A stretch of 64,000 bases of DNA, from contig NC_081410.1 in the NCBI RefSeq assembly GCF_030272615.1, positions 123,561,640-123,625,639 on the forward strand. The letters run 5' to 3'. Shown here one piece after another: positions 55,211 through 64,000 of the stretch. The notes below the pieces were generated by a model. It did not search any database, had not been told where the DNA came from, and saw nothing but the letters and a program-made list of their open reading frames with translations. The first letter of the stretch is position 1; the number at the start of each line of letters is the position of its first letter. Origin of the DNA: Cryptomeria japonica (Eukaryota; Streptophyta; Pinopsida; Cupressales; Cupressaceae). The position numbers and the translations under genes are program-made.

Positions 55211-56068
55211 CTACATTTCCTCTCCCATTTTGGAAGATGGAAAAAAGGCGGAAGCGATACTCAAAACATTCAAGCATTCAAGCATTCAAGCATTCCTTCA
55301 AGCAATTGATCATTCTAAGTCTCCATTCAAGGCCAAGTGTTGCATTCAAGACAAGGATTCAACCATTGAAGAGGAGATCACATACAACATACAACAACAT
55401 TTACACCTTCGCATGTAAGAATACAAACATTCTTACAACAAGGTATTGGTACTTTATTACATTACAATCATTTACATTTACAGCAATTTCTCATTTCTTG
55501 GTTAATTCCAAAACTAGGGTTTGACCTAAAGGCAAACCCCTAATCCCTAACCCCCCAATCATCCTCACTTTTCTGTGTGTAGGTTGCAGGTACACAGCTG
55601 TAATTGAAGATCTGGAATCCTTGTGCAGAGACAAACAGATCCCCCTTCATTTCGTGGATTTTTCGGAGGACCGTGTGCACGCCGGGCGCCATCGTCCCAT
55701 CAATTTTCGCTCAAATTTGCAGGACAACATCGTCTCGACATTTTACTGCTAATTCCAGGTCCGCAGCTTCATCTCATATCCCTATCTCTGTTTATAAGTG
55801 AATCTTTCTTACTTTACATGCATTCCTAGTTCAATCTTTCTATCTACATTCTTTACAAAAGAGGGTAGCCTTGTTGTCTTAACCCTTGAAACTCATTTAG
55901 AATCCAATCTTGCATTGTGTGGGATTGGATCTTGGGGGTTTCAACCCCTCTTTTGAATGTAAAGTCTCTCCTAAGTGAAAACCGTCAACCCTAGTGACCC
56001 CCTTTCTCTCTCCTTGGAGTGGTGGGGGGAACACTTAGGGTTCACTCGCGATTTTCCACTTTACATTT

Positions 56069-56086
56069 TGGTGAACCCGACGTGAA
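56069..56086 (+). promoter_or_regulatory. Primer-binding-site-like sequence of E
   Basis: TGGTGAACCCGACGTGAA three bases after the LTR end; absent after the 3' LTR, as expected. tRNA not named. Confidence 0.75.
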
Positions 56087-57244
56087 CATCCTTTCTGATT
56101 ATTCGTGGTTAGATCTGAAAATTGGATGCCTTGATTACATTTCCATGTTTGATCTTTTGCAAATTTTAGAGGTTAATTGCATAAAAACCCTAAATTTTCT
56201 TTTTAGTAATTGAGTTTGTGAAATGTTTAATGGTTAATGCTTGTTTCAGATCTATCCTTCTATTACAAATTATCAATTCATATTTGTGCATTAATTCTGA
56301 AAATTAAGTGGTTAAGTGTCAAAACCCTAATTTTTAAAACCCTCTTGATTCAACCTTTGACTGACAATTTCACTGATCAAAACACTTCCAAATCAGTTGT
56401 AACTTTGGATTCCACAACAAAATCATAATATCTTTCATCCCTGAAAATTTGGAAAAAAATTGCGAGGACCATGTGCACCCCAAGCGCCATCATCCCCGAC
56501 ATTTTTTCGGAAATTTCGGGAGTTAGATCTTACTGTATTTTTCTGCTAAAATCCAGAATTTTGGCTGATTTTATCAATTACAACACTTTCAAAATTAAAG
56601 TCAAAGTTGGTCTAGTGATTGCTTGGACTAAGGCTTCTAATCATTCAAAAATTATTGAAATTGAAATTTTGTGTCAAAATTGTGTTCTTACTGTCCTAAA
56701 TCTGAAAAGTGTGTTGGCATTCATTCGAAATTTCAGTGCTTTATTCAAATTCTTGCAATTTGTGATTTATGAAATTAAGTGTTTAATTGCAACAACTTTG
56801 ATTTCCGCTTTCAAAATTGAATTTTGCGTGAAATTGAGTCAACTTTTAAATTTCAAAGCTTGCATTGCTCTTAGTATTCCCTCTAAAATCATAAAATTCA
56901 AAATTTCAGTTTCCCTCTCTTTTTCAAAATTCAAATTTTGCATTTTCCAACAATCTTGGTAGGGTTCAATTTTGAGATTGCAACTTTAATTTGGCCTATC
57001 TACAGATCGTAAAATCACTCAATTTTTTCAGATTAGCTTTAAAATCATCATAACTTTCATCCCTGAAAATTTTGAAAAAAGTTGTGAGGACCGTGTGCAC
57101 CCCGAGCGCTACAGTCCTTGACATTTTTTCTGAAATTTTGGGAGATTGTCTTGATTGCATTTAACAGCTTAAATCTAGGAGATTGGCTGATTTTACTGAA
57201 ATTTGCTACCTCTAAATTCAAAATTTTCTCTCCCTCTCTAGTGC
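56087..57244 (+). other. Leader of E with duplicated GTGCAC block
   Basis: No convincing gene; the ORF 56471-56962 is AT-rich and hydrophobic and probably chance. Two copies of a block of about 170 bp (about 56410-56575 and 57035-57200) contain TTTCATCCCTGAAAATTT, GAGGACCRTGTGCACCCC and GACATTTTTT. The R/U5 of the LTR has a third relative. Confidence 0.7.
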
Positions 57245-59352
57245 ATGAGTTTTACAACAATAAGCCCTACTTACACTATTCCCGTTAGACGAAGCCTTAG
57301 AATTAAGTCTTTCCAAGGTTTAGTTACTGAGGAGATGGAACCTAATTTGAATAGCCTTTTTAACGAGGACACGGGTAATTCCTCTAATCCCCCTAATGAT
57401 GAAGAAGCTCTCCATGAGGTTTCTGTAGAACAACTTGCAAAATTGGATAACCAATTTGATGATTTTCAGTAATGGATGTCTCAAGAGTATCCTGATAGTC
57501 AAGCTCTTTCATTAATTGAGGGTCTAAAACGTATGGTTCAAAGTGATAAGAATGGAATTGATATTTTGCATGGTATTGCACACATTGTGGATTCGAATGT
57601 GATGCCTATGAAGAGTTGTGCCGAAACTTTAGGTTATACACAACCTCCCACTCAAGTCAATCATTCTATTTCGTTGACAACCTCTATTGCTAGCATACCT
57701 ACCTTTACATCAAACATAATGACTACTTCTATACAAGACATTCCGCCTATGATCACCAGTCATGGGGGAAATCCTTCCTCTTCAATTAACCCTCTTCCTT
57801 CATTCAATCCAACTTCTTCATTCATTCCTTCAATGAGTGTCCCTATTACATCTCCACAGATGAACCTAGCGCAAGGGGGCAATTCATTTAACCATTCCAT
57901 TCCTCCTTGTAGTGCTCCTCTTTTCCAATCATCTCCTATGACTAACTATCATAGTGTCCCGCCACCTTATTCTCAATCAATACCTTCTTTCAATAACATA
58001 ATACCTCCATCACAATCTAACACGTCTAATATGAATTCTTTGACAGAAGTGACCATTAACAATCTTGCACAAACTCTCTTCTTTACAGCAACAAATTGCC
58101 TCTATGAATCAATCTAAGTTTAGTGTGCCCACATTTGATGTTGCGAGCCCACTTTCTCTTGACATTGTTCGAGCTATCCCTCCTAAACATGTTGAAATCC
58201 CGCATTTGGAGCTTTATAATGGTAAAGGTGATCCTCTAACACATGTTAAGACTTTTCAAACAATATGTACCGATTTTGCTTATGACCAAAGGTTGCTTGC
58301 AAGACTGTTTACTAGAACATTAAGAGATAAGGCCCTACAATGGTATTGCTCATTGCCTTCTTATTCTATTACTTCTTTTGAACAACTTGCAAATGCTTTT
58401 ATTCAACAATTTCAAAACAATATAAGTCCTAAAGTTACTTTGATTGATTTAATGCATTGTAAACAAGGTGTTAAAGAAAAAGTGACTGATTTCATTGGTA
58501 GATATAAGCATTTGTATGCTCAAATCTCTTTTCCAGTGCCTGACAATGATATTCAAAGAATCTTTATTTCTAATCTACAAAAAGATATTCGAGACAAACT
58601 TCTGTTTTCTGAGTTTACTTCTTTCCAACAGTTGTGTGCAACTCTTCACAATTATCAACTGACTGTGAGTCAAATGGAACAAGCAAATCCTATGGCTCCG
58701 AGTGATAAGGGTGATAGTAGTCAACAACCATTTGGAAAGTTTAAACCAAACAGAGAGTCCGTTAAATTCAATGAAAACATCATCAAAAACAATGTGAATG
58801 CAGCATCAGGTGTGCCTCCTATTTCTAAGTTTTTCAAGAAAGAAAGAAAGTTTACTCCTTTGAATGAATCATTGCATAGTATTATGAATAAGTTATTGGA
58901 ACAAAATGTGCTTACTCTTCCTCCTATAAAGCAAATAGATCCTACAAATATTAATTCACCCTATTTTGATAACAAATCTTTTTGTCAATTTCATCGTCAA
59001 CCTGGGCATGATACTGAAAAATGTTTTGCTTTAAAGGGTAAAATTCAAGATTTGATTAATAATAATACTATCTCTGTTTCAGGAGTGAATGATAAAGGCA
59101 ATACATCTGTAGCTCCTCCTAACCAAAATCTTAAGATTTTTACTGATCCATTACCTTCTCATACCTTTAATGTGATTGAGACTAATGATTCCTCTTTCTC
59201 ATCTGATGGTATTGTGTCTATGACTCCGAATGTGATTAACTTTGTAGAGCAGCAAGAAAACCCTAAAGAACCTTCCATCACATTTGATTCTAGTGAAACT
59301 ATCAGGGCACCTGATGGTACTTTATACATAGTTGCAAAAGTCAAGAATACAC
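57245..59352 (+). CDS. gag: Gag of E
   Basis: ATG at 57245 (MSFTTISPTYTIPVRRSLR). One stop at 57470-57472 lies in the same frame as SQEYPDSQALSLIEGLKRM; a Ser/Pro/Asn-rich linker follows, and a frameshift near 58075-58085. The second ORF from 58065 holds the core: HLELYNGKGDPLTHVKTFQT, LQWYCSLPSYSITSFEQLAN, AFIQQFQNN, VTDFIGRYKHLYAQIS (retrotransposon gag), and CQFHRQPGHDTEKC at about 58984-59025, the same Cys-His-His-Cys knuckle variant as in B. Two disabling lesions in an otherwise open frame. Confidence 0.9.
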
Positions 59353-59771
59353 CTTGTCGTGGAGTGCTTATTGATCCTTCTTGCACGGCTAATGTTATTA
59401 CTGAAGAATTCCTTTTTACTTTGCAATTGAATCAAGTGATCTATGACAAAATAGATGTGATTGTGAAATTATTTGATGCATTTTCTTTTCCTGCAATTGG
59501 TTCTATTACATTACCTATTGAGGTCCATAATAAATCCCTTGATGTGAACTTTGCTATTATTCCTTCTTCCAAACAATTTCGTGTGAAGCTTGGCTATCCT
59601 TGGCTATCTTCCATGAAAGCTATTGCTTCTCCTATTCATAAATGTTTGAAATTTCCCCATAATGGTGAAGTTGTTACTATCAATCATAGTCTCTCTAAAC
59701 CAGCCGAAAGAACTTCTAGCGTTCCTATTGATTATTTTTTGCCTAAACAATTCCAATCTCTTCCACCATGA
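59353..59771 (+). pseudogene. Protease-like domain of E, active site altered
   Basis: Open continuation of gag: GVLIDPSCTANVITEEFLFT, where the active-site triad Asp-x-Gly reads Asp-Pro-Ser; then ITLPIEVHNKSLDVNFAIIP, VKLGYPWLSSMKAIASPIHK and CLKFPHNGEVVTI, matching LLGHSWIHEM and CIKFPHNGVEVTV of B. The fold is recognisable but without the Gly of the triad it is unlikely to be active. TGA at 59769. Confidence 0.85.
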
Positions 59772-60629
59772 AGTGATCATCTTTTCAAATCTTATCAAAA
59801 GTGGAAAACAGATATGATCCTATCTCTAAGTGAACCTAGAACACCCAAACTTGATATTCCTATCGTTCTTGAGAAGGAAGTTCTTCCTTTGAAAGATAAA
59901 ACTAATGTCTTTCCTCAAGAAGATTCCCAACCCATTCCTATGGATGTGACTATGTCTATGTCTAATAAACTTTCTAAAAGTAGACCTATACCTCCTCGTC
60001 ATGATGGACTTGGTCTCCTTCCTAAACCAAATTTTCCTCCTTTATATGGAGCAGTTCCTCCTCCTTCCTCTTATGGAGAGAAGAGACCTTCCTCTTCTCC
60101 TATTATCCAGCCTAAGAGACCACAACCTAAACACCCAAGTGATAAGGATGAGAACATTCCTCCTCCTCAATCTTCTCCACTTCCTACTAAGACTAGATGA
60201 AATCGTTCTGCACATGAACGCCGACGAAAGCGTTGTCTTAGAGCTCAAGCAGCTGCTTCTCAAACTTTGCAATCTCCAAAAATACCTTCAACAAGCATTA
60301 TTCCATTTTCTCCAAAATCTCCTAAACATAAGATGCATGATGGTTTTGATCCTGTGCGAGTTAAAGATCCTATTTTTATAAATCTTGATGATGATATAGA
60401 TGAAAATGTTATTCATGATGAAAATGTTACTTCTCTTGCTTCTGATAGTGAACATGAATATGTTGATGTTGATAACCATTTATCTAACGAATTTTCTAAA
60501 GCACTTATCCTAGCTCCTGGACAAGAACAACGTGGCTTGGAACATGAACATAGCCCTTGTTTGGATCTTGTGATAGCTCCATCTGCTGTGTTGGATGTTC
60601 CTCCTCTAGCGTGTTCCCTGCCTTTCTGA
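59772..60629 (+). pseudogene. C-terminal Pro-rich/basic/acidic region of E polyprotein
   Basis: Coding after the TGA at 59769: Pro-rich SRPIPPRHDGLGLLPKPNFP (a faint G-patch remnant), KRPQPKHPSDKDE, TGA at 60198, a basic patch AHERRRKRCLRAQAAAS (possible nuclear localisation or RNA-binding patch), then an acidic end NLDDDIDENVIHDENVTSLA, with a frame change near 60265. Stop at 60627. RT should follow in an autonomous element but the sequence becomes noncoding. Confidence 0.65.
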
Positions 60630-61398
60630 AATATTTATCAGCAAGATCGGGGGGTAGATGACGTGCTAGACTAGTTCATTAGCATAGCAGATTCTCTCCT
60701 CCTCTCTTTCTTTTGTTACTGCTTCTATGTGGTATTCTCATTCTTCTATTTGTTGTCCTTAGTGTTGTCTACTTGAGGATGATGCAAAGCATTGAGATCT
60801 CTTTTGATCTCTCTCATGTTGACTCAAAAGACACATGTGTTCCCTTCTTCTAGGTGACCTTCCTTGATTGGGGAATGAAAAACAATTATGCATACATACA
60901 TATGATATACATGAATTATCATACAGCATACTGACCCCGAGGAAAGCGAAGTCACCTCGTGCTTTGTGTTTGTGTCTATTATCCTTGGGTTTATCTCACA
61001 CTTGGGGGCTAAATCCTTGTGATAATGTGCTCCTTTCCCTTCTCATTTCTTATGTGTATCACTACCTTAAAGCAATCACCCCCATTGAGGTGTGTGCGAT
61101 TGCTTTAACGTAGGGGGGCATACACCCCGTCTATCCCTTCAGGATACTTGAAAATCTCTTGGCAAACTTAGCTTTGCCTTGAAAATTTTTGGTATTTCTC
61201 TTGCATGACTCATAGTGAGGGAACCTTACTACTGACAGTCATGGTTCTCCCTCATGATCTTCCCTTTTACTTTGTCAATCGAAGTCGTAAGATCCTTAGT
61301 CCACTGGGGGCTTGGTGTGTCTTGCCTCCTTGATGTGGTGAAAGTCTTTCAATGTTGTTTCCTTGTACTTTACCAGAAGTATCAACGTACGCTTATAC
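60630..61398 (+). other. 3' untranslated region of E
   Basis: No gene. Leads directly to the PPT. Shares TACTTTACCAGAAGTATCAA-type sequence with the 3' UTR of F. Confidence 0.6.
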
Positions 61399-61425
61399 TC
61401 CCGCTAAAGTGGGGGCTAAATCTAG
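61399..61425 (+). promoter_or_regulatory. Polypurine tract of E
   Basis: CTCCCGCTAAAGTGGGGGCT then AAATCTAG immediately before the 3' LTR; the purine core is AAAGTGGGGG. Confidence 0.85.
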
Positions 61426-62704
61426 CGTCCTAAAATTGTGACACTAGCAATTTCGACTGCATTTGGGTCTTCACGATGGCGATGCAACACTGAACCTGAA
61501 TGGAGACCCCGAAACCTGTTTATGACACCAAAAACTACATTTTTCAGCACCCTGGCCTGATCCTCCTTGCACCCTGTTGTCCCTGGAGGTGGGACCATGG
61601 CACCCAGCGCCCTGGTCCTTCAGGACTAGGGCACCCAGCGCCCTGGTCCTTCAAGACTAGGGCACCCAGCACCCTGGTCCCCCAGGACCATGGCGCCCAG
61701 CGCCCTAGTCCCTGGCCCTATTTTTGGGCCCGGTCTCTTTTGGGTCTCAGGTCTTTATGTTTGCAAATTGGAAAATAATCTTCCCAGGTCGGCCTAAGGT
61801 CGGAAAAATTAGTCTTTTAACCCTAATTGGCAAGTATATAAACTACATTTCCTCTCCCATTTTGGAAGATGGAAAAAAGGCGGAAGCGATACTCAAAACA
61901 TTCAAGCATTCAAGCATTCAAGCATTCCTTCAAGCAATTGATCATTCTAAGTCTCCATTCAAGGCCAAGTGTTGCATTCAAGACAAGGATTCAACCATTG
62001 AAGAGGAGATCACATACAACATACAACATACAACAATAGTTACACCTTCGCATGTAAGAATACAAACATTCTTACAACAAGGTATTGGTACTTTATTACA
62101 TTACAATCATTTACATTTACAGCAATTTCTCATTTCTTGGTTAATTCCAAAACTGGGGTTTGACCTAAAGGCAAACCCCTAATCCCTAACCCCCCAATCA
62201 TCCTCACTTTTCTGTGTGTAGGTTGCAGGTACACAGCTGTAATTGAAGATCTGGAATCCTTGTGCAGAGACAAACAGATCCCCCTTCATTTCGTGGATTT
62301 TTCGGAGGACCGTGTGCACGCCGGGCGCCATCGTCCCATCAATTTTCGCTCAAATTTGCAGGACAACATCATCTCGACATTTTACTGCTAATTCCAGGTC
62401 CGCAGCTTCATCTCATATCCCTATCTCTATTTATAAGTGAATCTTTCTTACTTTACATGCATTCCTAGTTCAATCTTTCTATCTACATTCTTTACAAAAG
62501 AGGGTAGCCTTGCTATCTTAACCCTTGAAACTCATTTAGAATCCAATCTTGCATTGTGTGGGATTGGATCTTGGGGATTTCAACCCCTCTTTTGAATGTA
62601 AAGTCTCTCCTAAGTGAAAACCGTCAACCCTAGTGACCCCCTTTCTCTCTCCTTGGAGTGGTGGGGGGAACACTTAGGGTTCACTCGCGATTTTTCGCTT
62701 TACA
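61426..62704 (+). repeat. 3' LTR of E
   Basis: CGTCCTAAAATTGTGACACT to ...CGCTTTACA, 1279 bp. The first base is C instead of T. It is 38 bp longer than the 5' LTR, fully explained by one extra 31-bp palindrome unit and one extra 7-bp CATACAA unit near 62020. Confidence 0.95.
61592..61711. repeat. Four 27-bp palindromes at 31-bp period (3' LTR of E)
   Basis: Units at 61592-61618, 61623-61649, 61654-61680 and 61685-61711; spacing exactly 31 bp; same consensus as the 5' LTR with scattered changes (for example TGGCACCC for TGGCGCCC). Confidence 0.95.
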
Positions 62705-64000
62705 GTTTGTTCATCAAAATGTGGGTTTCCCTCACAAATAGGCCTCATGGCTTTAAGCCTTTCAAAAGATAATTTTCTGACATATCTCTTGATTCAAGCA
62801 TGATCTATAAAAAGAAAAAATAGATTTAGATGCCCTTTTGGATTTTATTTAACATATCTCAAAATTAGGGTTAGGTTCTTTGTACGAAGGGCTTCAAAAT
62901 ATGATTGTCCTATTTCTTAAGCTTAAAGCATGGGGCAACTAAACAACCTTTTTAACAATAAATTTCAAAGGAGACAATTAATTCAAGATTTGAAAATAGA
63001 TTTGAGTATAGGGGTGGTCATTCTTCAACATATCTTATAATTAAGGTAGGTTACTTTGTATGGAACGCTTCAAAATTTCACTTGTTTGCTCACATTTACC
63101 CTAACTAGGGTTTCAGACCTGTTTGTCAAGAATATATAATAACTTTTGATCTACTCAATGAATCAAGCGAAACAAAAAAAAATTGAAGCTATATTTTCTC
63201 CTTCTTCATCTCCAATCAGTCTCAAGCCAATACAGGTCCGTATATAAGCTGCAATAGGACTGTTATAGTAAAAATCTGGAAATGGTAGCCACTAAAACAT
63301 TCACAACTTCCTCAAAACTCAATGAAATTGAGTGAAATAAAAAGGAAAATAAAGTATATTTGATGTTATTTCATCCCTAATTATTTCTAGATCAATATGA
63401 ATTCATACAAATATGTACAATGCAAAGAAACAACAAAGAAATGTTCAAATTTGCAGAAAATAGAGATATTGTCATTAGTCCAACTTCAAGATTTTTAATA
63501 ACCACCACCTCTCTCTCCCTCAATTTTTTCTTTCACCCTCCAAGGCTTATTTAAATATGTACCAATAGATCTCAACTTCTTTTCACGTTACAATTGTCCA
63601 ACTTCTCGCATTTACAACTTAGGACTTCATATTCCATGTTTTGCAATTTTGAAAACATTTAGCGAAATTGAAAATTTGTACAACTTGACACTCCAACACA
63701 CATAGAAAAACTAATATAGACTCCAAAACACATAACATGGTCTTAAATGACCTTATTACATTGAAAAACATCAAACAAAACCAAAATGCTAATTTTGAAC
63801 CTATTAAACCTAGGGTGCTCTTGCACCATGATCTATGAGAAAAATGATGAGAAAAGGCATAGACACACACCCCTAGATGTGTTTTTATAGGTGATCCATG
63901 TTGGGCAGGGGAGTAGGAATAATATAGATGTGTTTTTCTAGTTCCAATCATCCTCATGCATGTGTACAAGTGATGTTTGCTTTCAATTGTAAAGCACCTC
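62705..64000. other. Right flank of E, no gene seen
   Basis: AT-rich. Two related segments about 190 bp apart (62850-62915 and 63032-63085: ACATATCTCAAAATTAGG, GGTTCTTTGTACGAAGGGCT, TCAAAAT) suggest an old duplication. 63865-63890 (AGATGTGTTTTTATAGGTGA) resembles 54747-54767 left of E, so this may be the rest of F. The - strand ORF 63619-63969 has no recognisable content. Confidence 0.4.

Larger units (their letters stand above)
54825..56065 (+). repeat. 5' LTR of E
   Basis: TGTCCTAAAATTGTGACACT to ...CCACTTTACA, 1241 bp. Contains three 27-bp palindromes (54992, 55023, 55054), TATA at 55203, an ATTCAAGC x4 microsatellite at about 55268-55300, and a GAGGACCGTGTGCACGCC block at 55666. ORFs at 55230-55829 duplicate those in the 3' LTR and are incidental. 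Confidence 0.95.
54825..62704 (+). mobile_element. Element E: LTR-bounded gag-protease element without pol
   Basis: 7880 bp: 5' LTR, PBS, leader, gag-protease, acidic C-terminal region, 3' UTR, PPT, 3' LTR. No RT, RNase H or integrase anywhere between the LTRs, so it must depend on another element for replication. The LTRs are almost identical apart from two unit-length indels, so it is the youngest-looking insertion here. No clean TSD: TGTAG on the left, GTTTG on the right. Confidence 0.9.

Noticed and set aside
55230-55829. Overlapping ORFs repeated in the 3' LTR (61724-62468)
   Set aside because: They lie wholly inside LTRs and are duplicated only because the LTR is; they carry TTCAAGCA microsatellite translations.
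55604-55829. Arg/Ser/Pro-rich ORFs starting MKIWNPCAETNRS and MQRQTDPPSFRGF
   Set aside because: Conserved between LTRs by descent; no evidence of selection as protein. The nucleotide GTGCAC block explains the conservation better.
63619-63969. 116-residue - strand ORF at the right end
   Set aside because: Cys/Phe-rich translation of AT-rich sequence, no motif.
1-64000. Host protein-coding genes, tRNA or rRNA genes
   Set aside because: No exon-like conserved domain, tRNA cloverleaf or rRNA core was recognised; all recognisable protein similarity is to retroelements. The intron-like TTTGCAG acceptors near 20990-21070 have no supporting exons.

Overview
This 64 kb window looks like intergenic DNA from a large, repeat-rich seed-plant genome; a gymnosperm/conifer is my best guess. 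Reasons: AT-rich sequence, no recognisable host gene, no rRNA or tRNA gene, and almost every interpretable stretch belongs to a nested or decayed LTR retrotransposon. The species call is inference; no marker gene is present.

Layout (names A-H, N1 and S are mine). 1-424: unassigned coding-like remnant. Element A (425-18548, + strand): Ty3/gypsy, Tat-like, with 5' LTR, PBS, long leader, decayed gag, protease, G-patch-like segment, RT, RNase H and a second archaeal-type RNase H. Its RT is split by N1 (9152-17020, - strand), a Ty3/gypsy chromovirus with two LTRs, PBS, PPT and the 5-bp TSD GAGGA. Element C (18549 to about 23.48 kb, +): very long repeat-filled 5' region, a gag remnant, unrecognised ORFs and only an integrase tail. 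Element B (about 23.48-30.428 kb, -): an A-like element with LTR, PBS, leader and nearly open gag-protease but no pol. B is inserted in the gag of element D (-), whose leader and LTR-like region run to 32517.

Element H (32523-41658, -): structurally complete Ty1/copia element with TSD GATAA. 41664-45205 (G): a 3.4 kb decayed coding region I cannot assign. S (45808-49802): a 4.0 kb candidate solo LTR with TSD TGTTA, inserted in a repeat array. 50.36-54.82 kb: two related LTRs (family F, -) flanking a copia gag scrap. Element E (54825-62704, +): LTR-bounded gag-protease element with no RT, RNase H or integrase, related to D and F. 62705-64000: no gene seen.

How the parts relate: B, D, E, F and C carry no visible RT, so any movement would have needed proteins from relatives. 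All pol genes here (A, N1, H) contain stops, frameshifts or lost catalytic residues. The insertion order readable from TSDs and split genes is N1 into A, C into A, B into D, H into the D/G sequence, and S into the G-side repeat array.

The most unusual signal is architectural. The U3-like regions of several families (C, D, E, F) each carry an array of short palindromes upstream of the TATA box. In E and F these are 27-bp palindromes at an exact 31-bp period. Separately, the leaders of A and B carry a short GCGTCTGTG-like motif repeated about every 20 bp, and E repeats a GTGCAC-centred block in its R/U5 and leader.
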